58,451 nucleotides of DNA from positions 1 through 58,451 of the forward strand of contig JAJPJT010000103.1 in the NCBI GenBank assembly GCA_021324095.1, given 5' to 3'. Every line of letters begins with the position of its first letter. The first letter of the stretch is position 1. Source of the DNA: Gammaproteobacteria bacterium. GTDB taxonomy: Bacteria; Pseudomonadota; Gammaproteobacteria; Xanthomonadales; Rhodanobacteraceae. Below the pieces are notes generated by a model. The model worked only from the letters and a program-made list of their open reading frames with translations, did not search any database and had not been told where the DNA came from. Shown here piece by piece: positions 15,861-24,700 of the stretch. The position numbers and the translations under genes were made by a program.

Positions 15861-17240
15861 TCACGATCGATGTGTATCGCCCAGCGGTGCGCCAAGCCAT
15901 TCGCCCGAGAATCCGGCGCGCTGCAGGCCGAGTTTGAGCGGCGCGCATTCGCGCATCAGGTTCCACACCATGCGGCTGCGGTAGTTCTCGATCATCAGCA
16001 CGATCGGTCCCTGGTTCAGCGCAAAGTGCCACGGCGACACCCACGCGCAGACCTTCTTGCCATCGACCATGTTGCACACGACGCCGTTGGAACTTTCCTC
16101 GCTCCACGAGAGGTTGAACGACGCATGGAAGCCGTAACCGGCCGGGCTGTGTCCGATCAGGCTTTCGAGGTGGCGGATTTCGTCCAGCACGATTTCGGGC
16201 GCGAACGGCAGCGAGGCGATTGCCGCCCAGGGCGAAATGGTGCCGTCGTCGGGACCGAACGGCGCGCCGCGCGCGATGTAGTCGTAGAACTTGTGCTTGC
16301 GCCCGCGGAACCTCGCGACGCCGTCCGCGGGGCCGTCGCTTGCGGTGAAACCCCAGCAGTTTTTTTCGTAGCCGACGAACTTGTGCGGATTGCGGATCGC
16401 GTATTGCCGATGGATGTGCGTGGCGATGCGGCTGTTCTCGAAATAATCGGTCTTGCGCATCTTCATGAAGGCGTCCTGCAGGCCGCGCAGATCCAGCCAG
16501 ATGTGCGAAAACTGGTGGATGAACAGAGGACCGGCGTACAGCACCTCGTGACCGTAGAGGCGCCGCCACCGGAAGGTCGAGGTCCACGCGTGGTAGGCCT
16601 CGGGAGTCACCGGAAATTCCGGCGCGCCCAGTGCCAGCACGTACAGGATCATCGCTTCGTTGTAGCCCAGCCAGCGATAAGGATTGAACCCCTGTTCCGG
16701 CGTCCAGCCTTGCGCGATCGCGTCGCCGCCGTTCTGCGCCCAGCGCCAATCCACGCGCGCATAAATCGATTGGGTACGCTCGCGCACTTCGCGTTCCCCG
16801 GCGGCGTCGCCCGAAAAAAATTGCGCCGCGCTCAGCATGCCCGCGAGCAGCAGGGTGGTATCAATGGTGGAAAGCTCGCAGTTCCATGCGCGCGTGCCCG
16901 TGTCGGGCTTCAGGAAGTGGTAGAAGAATCCCTTGTAGCCAACGCCGTCCTTCGCACCGGACTGGTCGGCGTTGTCGAAGAAGCGCAGCGTCGCCAACGT
17001 CCAGGCGAGTGCCTTGGTGCGCGGCATCCAGCCGCGTTCCACCGCAATCGGGTAGCAGGAAAGCGCGAACCCCACGGCGGCGATGCTGGCCGGTTGGCCC
17101 GGCTGCGTCGAATCCAGCACCAGTCCCGTCTTCGGATCGGTGTGGCGCTCGAAAAACCGGAACGCCTTGCGCTGCAGGTCATCCAGCATCGCATCGTCAT
17201 CGGCGGTGATCCGTCCCTCGATGTGTGGTCGTGCTGCCAT
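15861..17240 (-). CDS. GH144 / glucoamylase-family protein (putative beta-1,2-glucanase)
   Basis: 459 residues. The sequence follows the 'Glycoamylase' family (PF10091, which includes GH144 endo-beta-1,2-glucanases): LQRKAFRFFERHTDPKTGLV near the N-terminus, STIDTTLLLAGML, GYNEAMILYVLALG, LFIHQFSHIWLDLR, NCWGFTASDGPA, GTISPWAAIASLPFAPE and YGFHASFNLSW. These are (alpha/alpha)6-barrel signatures. No signal peptide is visible (MAARPHIEGRITADDDAM), so the protein may be cytoplasmic or use another export route. It lies 9 bases after the GH39 gene and downstream of the cyclic beta-1,2-glucan synthase, which itself contains a related domain. I therefore infer that it acts on beta-1,2-glucan. Confidence 0.85.
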   Translation of the reverse strand: MAARPHIEGRITADDDAMLDDLQRKAFRFFERHTDPKTGLVLDSTQPGQPASIAAVGFALSCYPIAVERGWMPRTKALAWTLATLRFFDNADQSGAKDGVGYKGFFYHFLKPDTGTRAWNCELSTIDTTLLLAGMLSAAQFFSGDAAGEREVRERTQSIYARVDWRWAQNGGDAIAQGWTPEQGFNPYRWLGYNEAMILYVLALGAPEFPVTPEAYHAWTSTFRWRRLYGHEVLYAGPLFIHQFSHIWLDLRGLQDAFMKMRKTDYFENSRIATHIHRQYAIRNPHKFVGYEKNCWGFTASDGPADGVARFRGRKHKFYDYIARGAPFGPDDGTISPWAAIASLPFAPEIVLDEIRHLESLIGHSPAGYGFHASFNLSWSEESSNGVVCNMVDGKKVCAWVSPWHFALNQGPIVLMIENYRSRMVWNLMRECAPLKLGLQRAGFSGEWLGAPLGDTHRS

Positions 17241-17249
17241 GCCGCTCTC

Positions 17250-18689
17250 CTACGCGAGGTCCACGCGCACGGCGGCGATCGCGTGCGGCGGCAGGTTGAG
17301 CGTGATGTCGAAGCTGCCGCGGTGGGCCTGGATCGCCAGCGGTTCTGCGCCGAGTTGCGAAGCCTCGTCGAGTTCGGCGACCTGTTTTGAGTCGATGTAA
17401 TCGGGCGAACCCATGTCCAGCCACGCCTGCCGGCTGTTGCAATGGGTCTCGTCCACGCGCTGCACCATCGCGGTATTCGGCTTGCGCTTGCTGTCCACGT
17501 GGAAGGTGACGGTTGCGGACTTGATGTCGTGGTGCGGGAAAGCGTGATTGGTCAGCAGCAGGTCCACGGTATTCGCATTGGCGCGGACCGCCCATGCATC
17601 GACCGTCGGATGGCTGCCGTTGACCGCGAGGCGTTCGGTGCCGAGCCCGTTCAGCAACTGCATCGCGCGGTAGGCCGGCTTGGCGACGCCGTGGATGGTC
17701 TGCAGGCCGAAGCTGCCGTGGAACGGCGCGGATGAAAAATAGTTTTCGTTGAAGATGTCCGAGAACGTCCACCAGCTGTAACCCTTCACCATATCCGCCA
17801 CGTCCAGCATGTTCTTGAACAGGAACGCCGCGGCGTAAGGTTCGTCGTGGAACGGAAAAAACGGGTTGGACGAACTGCTCCATTCGGTGTAGTAGACCGG
17901 CTTGTCGCCCGCGTCGGCGCAGACCTTTTTCACGCGCTGGATCAGCACGTCGCGCGGCGCATCGGAAAGCTGTGTTTCGGTGTCGTCGCCGGGCTTGCCC
18001 AGCGCGTCGGTGGGATAGTGGTGGGTGGAAACGAAATCCGCGGGCAACTGGTTCTTCTGGCAGAAGTCGAGGAATTCCGGAACCCATTCGTCGTTCGCGG
18101 TGGCGGGCCCGCCCACCCGCAGTTGCGCGTCCACGTCGCGGATCGCGTTGGCGGTGTACTGGTAGAGCTTGAAGTAGTCGGCCTGCTTGCCCTTCCAGAA
18201 CGCGTCGAGGTTGGGTTCGTTCCACACTTCGAAAAACCACTGCCGCACTTCGGTTGCACCGTAGCGCTCCACCCAGTGCGATACCAGCCGCCTGATCACG
18301 TCCGCCCACTTGGAGTAATCGCGCGGCGGCGTGACGTTGCCCCGGTAAAAAAACACGATGTCGCCGCCCGACGACAGGGCGCTCGGCATGAAAGAGAGTT
18401 CCACGAAAGGCCGCATGCCGATGCTGACCAGGAAATCGAAAATCTGGTCCGCATTGAAGAACGAGTACAGGTCCTTGTCGCATTCGATCAGGTACGTTCC
18501 CATCTCGTCGTCGAGGATGCCGTGGAAGCGCACGTGGCGTATGCCGAGTTCGGCATGGCTCTTGCGCATCTGCGCCTGCCAGTCGGCCCGCAGCGCCAGC
18601 GCGGCGTGGCCACTGCCGACGGTATGGCTCCAGACGTGGTCGAGCTTGCTGCCGGCCGCGTCGAGGTCGCTGGTGAAGGTGGTTGCCAT
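17250..18689 (-). CDS. GH39 family glycoside hydrolase (beta-xylosidase-like)
   Basis: 479 residues. Start ATG 18689 follows a GGGAGCG; an upstream in-frame GTG is less likely. The fold is a TIM barrel, with acid/base E158 in VWNEPN and nucleophile E269 in YYTEWSSS, close to E160 and E277 of characterised GH39 xylosidases. Other GH39 signatures: RHVRFHGILDDEM, FFEVWNEPN, FVSTHHYPTD and WWTFSDIFNE. A beta-sandwich follows at the C-terminus. GH39 enzymes are retaining beta-xylosidases, alpha-iduronidases and others. Its position between the glucan synthase (97 bases upstream) and a GH144-type gene (9 bases downstream), and the lack of a signal peptide, suggest cytoplasmic action on a glucan-derived oligosaccharide (inference). 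Confidence 0.9.
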   Translation of the reverse strand: MATTFTSDLDAAGSKLDHVWSHTVGSGHAALALRADWQAQMRKSHAELGIRHVRFHGILDDEMGTYLIECDKDLYSFFNADQIFDFLVSIGMRPFVELSFMPSALSSGGDIVFFYRGNVTPPRDYSKWADVIRRLVSHWVERYGATEVRQWFFEVWNEPNLDAFWKGKQADYFKLYQYTANAIRDVDAQLRVGGPATANDEWVPEFLDFCQKNQLPADFVSTHHYPTDALGKPGDDTETQLSDAPRDVLIQRVKKVCADAGDKPVYYTEWSSSSNPFFPFHDEPYAAAFLFKNMLDVADMVKGYSWWTFSDIFNENYFSSAPFHGSFGLQTIHGVAKPAYRAMQLLNGLGTERLAVNGSHPTVDAWAVRANANTVDLLLTNHAFPHHDIKSATVTFHVDSKRKPNTAMVQRVDETHCNSRQAWLDMGSPDYIDSKQVAELDEASQLGAEPLAIQAHRGSFDITLNLPPHAIAAVRVDLA

Positions 18690-18754
18690 CGATCGCTCCC
18701 GGTGACGAGGCAAAAATTTTTCCGGGGCCGGCGTGAGCGTGGCGTCAACGTGCT

Positions 18755-18790
18755 CTGATCAACCTGACCTGATCAACCTGCCCTGATCAA
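18755..18790. repeat. Short tandem repeat at the end of ndvB, 14-base period
   Basis: CTGATCAACCTGAC-type units start at 18755, 18769 and 18783, each carrying a TGATCA palindrome. The third copy overlaps the stop codon of the glucan synthase gene (18787-18789). It lies in the 97-base gap before the GH39 start, upstream of which is also an A/T tract (CAAAAATTTTT). Confidence 0.7.
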
Positions 18791-21700
18791 CGCGTTCTCG
18801 TCAGCGCGTTTTCCCGACTGGCCGGGCCGCCGTTGTCGTTGGCGGGCGTGTTCGACGAAACGGCGGACGCACCGAATCGCACCAGCACCTGGTGATCGTT
18901 GCCATCGTCGACGAGCTCGATCGTGCACCCCGGCTGCAACATGCCGTCGACGCTGACGTCGGCGACGCCAAGGTCACCGGGCCTGCGCACGAATTCGAGG
19001 TGGTAGTGCGTGCCACCGTGGCGCCAATCGGCAGACCAGCGTTCCCATTGGTCGGGCACGCGCGGCTCGAAATGCAACCGATTGCCTTCGCGGCGCAGGC
19101 CCAGCAGCGATTCGGTGAGGAGGCGATACATCCAGCCCGCCGAGCCCGTGTACCAGCTCCAGCCACCGCGTCCGACGTGCGCTTCGGCGGCATACACGTC
19201 GGCGGCGACGGCGTAGGGTTCCAGGCGATAGCGCTGCGCGGTGCCGGGTTCGCTGCTATGGCGGATCGGGTTCAACATGCGCGCGATCTTCCAGGCGTCG
19301 TCGATGCGCCCCAGCTTGGCGAGCGCCATCGCGACCCACACGGCGGCGTGGGTGTATTGGCCGCCGTTCTCGCGGACGCCGGGCACGTAGCCCTTGATGT
19401 AACCGGGATCCAGCGGCGCCTTGTCGAACGACGGCGTGAACAGTTTCACCAGCTCCGCGTTCTGATCGACGAGCTGCGCAAGCACGGCATCGAGCGCGCG
19501 TTCGCTCCGCTCGACATCGCCCAGGTTGGCCAGCACCGACCAGCTTTGCGGGATCGAGTCGATGCGGCATTCCTCGCTGTGCACGGAACCGATCGCGATG
19601 CCGTCGTCGTTCCACGCGCGCAGATACCAGTCGCCATCCCAGGCATGGCGTTCGATCATCGTCTTGAGTTGCGCAGCGGCGGAGGCCAGTTCCGCCGCGG
19701 TCATGGCATCGCCGCGCGCGCGGGCCAGCGGTGCGAAACGTTCCAGCACGTCGCACAGGAACATGCCCAGCCATACGCTCTCGCCGCGGCCGTGGATGCC
19801 CAGCCGGTTCATGCCGTCGTTCCAGTCGCCGCCGCCGATCAGCGGCAGGCCGTGCGCACCGAAGCGCAGGCTGTGGCGGATCGCACGCAGGCAGTGTTCG
19901 TACAGGCTGGCGGTCTCGCTGCTGACGTGCATGTCTTCGTACACCGATTCCTCGTCGGCGGCGAGTCCGCGTCCTTCGATGAAGGGCGCCGATTCGTCCA
20001 GCACGGCGGCGTCGCCGGTGACTCGCACGTATTCGGTGGTGCACCACGGCAGCCACAACAGGTCGTCGGTGATCCGCGTGCGCACGCCCTTGCCCGTCGG
20101 AGGATGCCACCAGTGCTGCACGTCGCCTTCGCGGAACTGGTGGCGCGCCGAACGCAGCAACTGCGCGCGCGCGAATTCCGGACGCGCATTCATGATCGCC
20201 ATCGCGTCCTGCAACTGGTCGCGGAAACCCCAGGCGCCGCCCGACTGGTAGTAACCGCTGCGCGCCAGCATCCGCGAGGCCAGCACTTGGTAAGGGAGCC
20301 AGCCGTTCACCAGCAGATTGGTGGCAGTGTCCGGCGTACGCACATGCAGTTGCGACAGCGTGTGATGCCAGTCGCCGCGCACGCGCTGGAGCTCCGCGTG
20401 CGCTTCGTCGATGTCGCCCAGGGTCCGGACCAGTGCGCGTGCTTCCGCCGCGCCCGCCGCGGCGCCGAGCACGATCACCATTTCGACTTCCTCGCCGGGT
20501 GCGAGTTCGAAGACCGCGCGCTGCGCCGAACATGGATCGAGCCCCGCGCCGGCGTTTCCATCGAGCTTCACGAGACGCATGCCGAGCGGCGCGCCCGCGG
20601 CGCGGTTGCGCCCGAGGAACGCGCGGCGATCGCAGGTGAACTCGGTGCGCGGCGCGCACAGCCGGTGGAACGCCACGCGCCCGGAGAACGTATCGTGGTA
20701 TGGATTGTGCGCGAACACGGCGCCGCAGGCGGCATCGAACAGCGTGCGCACGTGGCGGCCGCTGCGTTCGCGGTGTTCGCCCAACACCCATTCCACGTAA
20801 CTGGTCAGCGACACCTGCCGCGTGCGCTCGCTCTTGTTCGCGAGCTTCAGCAGCGTCACTTTCGCGGGCGCTTCGCGCGCGACGTACACGCTCGCCTCGC
20901 TGTAGATGTCCGCGTGGGCGTGTTCGTAGCGCGTGCAGCCGAAACCGTGGCAGGTGCGGTATGGATCGCCGCTGGGCGTGGGCTGCGCCGTCGCCGACCA
21001 GTATTCCCCGGTCGCTTCGTCGCGCAGCCACAACGCTTCGCCGCGCGTGTCGCGCAGCGGGTCGTTGTACCAGGGCGTCAGCCGGAACTCGTGGGCGTTC
21101 TCGGCGAACGTGTAGGCGCCTCCGGACTCGCTGACCACGCTGCCGAACGCAGCGTTGGCGAGCACGTTGCACCACGGTCCCGGCGTGGGGCGGTTGCCGG
21201 TCAGCCAGATCGTGTATTCGCCGCCGTCATTGCGGAATCCGCCGAAACCATTGTTCGCGCGCAGGTCCTCTGAAAGGGGTTGCAACCCGTAGTTGCCGGG
21301 TTGCGGCTTGCGCAGCGGCAGGCGGGCGGGGACGGTCGTTTCTGCATCGGCCGCGCGCATCCGTGCGATCTGGTCGCGCAGTCGCCCCTCGTCGCCCGAG
21401 AACACGCAGCGCGCGGCGGCCAGCATCAGCGCGCGGTCGGGCGCGGACAGGTGCTCGATCCGCCACGCGAACATGCGGCCGCGGCCCTGGCCCCCGCGCG
21501 CCTCGGAGCCGGATTCGATCAAATAGAGGATGTGTTCCTGCAACTCCTGACGGTATCCGGAGAGTTCCTCGTTCCAGATCAGCAGGTCGGCGTCGAGTCC
21601 GCTCATCTGCCAGAACCCGTGCGCCTGGATCAAATGCCGCACCAGATCGATCTGGCTGGCGTTGGCGATGCGCGCCAGCACGATGGGCAGGTCGCCGGAA

Positions 21701-24700
21701 ATGCCGTGTTTCCACAGTGCCGACTGCGCCGGCAGGGCGGTGTCGGAAACGTTGCGGCCTGCGATCGGGCCGTACAGCAAGGTACTGGCGACGTAGTCGT
21801 AGCGCTGCGCTTCGACGGCGCTCATGTTGAGTTGCTGCAGCGCCACCTGTTCGTGGGTCCAGGCCAACTGGAACACACGCTGGTGCAGGTGCCGTTCGCG
21901 GTATTTCCGCGCGAGCGCCAAGGCCGCGTTGCGGTCCGGCGCGACGCCGGTGATGATGTCGATCCCGGCGGTGTGGCCGGGCAGGATGCGGATGCGCCTC
22001 CTCAGCGACACGATGGGGTCGAGCACGGCGCCGGTGTGGCCCGTGACCGGGACATCGGCGTCGAGCACGCGCGGTGACGCCGGACTGCCGAGCCGGCCGA
22101 GGAACGCCTCGCGGTCGGTTTCGTAGGTGCCGACGCCGATGATCCCGCCGCGCGTCGTCATCTGGTGCAGCAACCAGGGGTGGCGTTCGTCCGGCGCGCG
22201 CGGCCGCCGCGACACGAGCAACGCGTCAAGTTCGGGAACCGACTCGGTCTCGAGGAACAGTTTGCTGAACACCGGATGCGAGATATCGGCCTGCGGCGGC
22301 GCGAGCACCGGCTCGGCGTAGCTGATGACGTCGAGGGTGCGCGTCTTGCCGGTATGGTTGGTCAGCCGCACCCGGCGCAATTCGATGTCGTCCTCGGCCG
22401 AGACCGCGATCAGCACTTCCGTTCCGATGCCGTGGTCGTCGCGGTGGAACTCGACGCGCGCCTGCGAGAACGTCGCGCGGCAGGTGCCGTCGGGATCGCC
22501 CATCGGCTGGTACGTGGTGGACCAGGTCCGGCCCGAGTCTGCGTCGCGCAGGTAGATGAAGGTCCCTTCGTCGTCGCGGGTCGCGTCGCCGCGCCAGCGG
22601 GTGACTGCAAGATCGCGCCAGCGGCTGTAGCCGGCGCCGGTCTGGGTCAGCATCACGTGGTAGTTGCCGTTGGACAACAGGTGCGCTTCGGGCAGCGGCG
22701 TATCCATCCGGGCGATTTCGCGGGTCTGTGCGTGGATACGCGCGCGGGTCTGCGAAGGTTGCTCGACGTCGAGGGCAGCCGGATGGCGCGGACGCGTTTC
22801 GGGCACCCGTTCGCGCAATAGCAATTCATAGGCGTTGAACATGGGTTCGCGCATGAAGCGGCGCTGCATCGGTTCGCGGTTCAGGAGCGAAGACAGCGCG
22901 AGGAAACTCATTCCGTGGTGGTGCACCATCCAGCTCTTCACCAACGCGAAATCCGCGCCTTCAGTGACGCGTCCGGCGGTGAAGTCGAGCGCCTCGTAGA
23001 AGCCGTAGCGCGTCAGCGCACCCATGCGCGCCAGCCGCTCCAGGTTGTCGCAGGCCGCGGCGGGTTCGATCATCAGGGCCATCGCCGTCGCGTAGGGCGC
23101 GATCACCAGGTCCTCGCCGAGGCCGCGCTTCAGGCCCAGGCCCGGAACGCCGAACGCACGGTACTGGTAGACGAGGTGCAAGTCGGTCGCGTTGTAGGCG
23201 GACTCGGAAACACCCCATGGCACCTGTTGCTGCGCGCCATAGCGGATCTGGCGCGTGACCGCGGCGCCGCAGGTGTCGCTGAGCAGGGTGCCCTTGTACG
23301 CGGGCATCAGCAGGTTCGGCATCAGGTACTCGAACATCGACCCGCTCCACGACACCAGCGCCGGGCGTCCGGCCGCGATCGTGAGGAGCCGGCCCAGCTT
23401 GAACCAGTGCGAGGGCGGCACCTGCCCCTGCGCGATCGCGACATAGGAGAGGATGCGTGCTTCGGACGCGAGCAGGTCGTAGCGCGCGGCGTCGCGCTTG
23501 TCGCGCTCGACGTCGTAGCCGATCGCGAACTGTTCGCGTTGCTCGTCGAACAGGAAGGACAGGTCCATCGCGGCACGCTCGCGGCAGGCTGCCGCCAGTG
23601 CCCGCGCGTCGTCGCGCCGGCGATTCAAGGTGGCGCCGCCCTCGCGCAGCGCCGCGCACAGGTCCGGCGCGTTTTCCCGGCTGCCCTCCAGCCGCGCCAC
23701 GATCTGGCCGGCCAGAACGCGGGCGCGGAATTGAGGCGGGTTGTTTTCGAGTTCGACGAGCAGGCGGCGGACGACTTCATCGTCGCTGCCGGAATCGCCC
23801 AGCGCGAGCCACGGCGCCAGTTCGTCGAGTTCATCGCAGGCGGCTGCCGCCTGGCGCACCAGCGAATCCGTCCACGTCGCGAATTCGCCCGAGATCCCGT
23901 TTTCGCGATTGAGCTGCGCGAGGCGGCCCGCTTCGGCATCGATGCGCGCGAGCAGCCCGTGCAACACCGGCAAGGTGTCGGCGTTGCCGACGGCATCGGC
24001 CACCAGCATGTCGATTTCGTCCATGGTCGCCGCGAGCGCGAGGTTGGCGTGGGGAGCGGCGGCGTCCACGCTCGGCCATTGCTCGCGCAGCACCTGCGCG
24101 GTGTCGCGCAGGCCGCTGGCGAGCATGCGCGGCACCAGCGGTTCGCCGTCGCTGTGTTCGAGCGCGTTCGCCAGCACCAGCAGGCAGCCCATCAGGTTGC
24201 CGCTGTCGACGCTGGACACGTAGCGCGGCGGCAGCGGTTGCAGCGTCTGCGTGTCGTACCAGTTGTAGAGGTGACCGCGATGGCGCGTAAGGTTCTGCAC
24301 CGTTTCCAGCGTCGCCGCGGTCCGCTCGATCAGGCTGGCCCAGGTGATGTAACCGAAATCGCAGGCGGTGAGGTTCGCGAGCAGCGCCATGCCGATGTTG
24401 GTAGGCGAGGTGCGGTGTGCGACTTGCTCGACCGGGAAAATCTGGCAGTTGTCGGGCGGCAGCCAGTGTTCGTCGGCGTTGACGAAAGTCTCGAACCAGA
24501 GCCAGGTGCGGCGGGCCACGCCGTGCAGGAAAGCCCGTTGCATCGTGTCCAGCGGCAGCGCCGGGAGCGGCGGTGTACGGCTGATCGCCCAGGCGATGCC
24601 GGGCGCGGCGAACCACAGCACCAGGAAAGGCACGGCCGCGGCGAGCGAGAGGGGCGCGCCGAGGCCGACCGCGATGCCGACGACGATCGCCACCGCGGGC

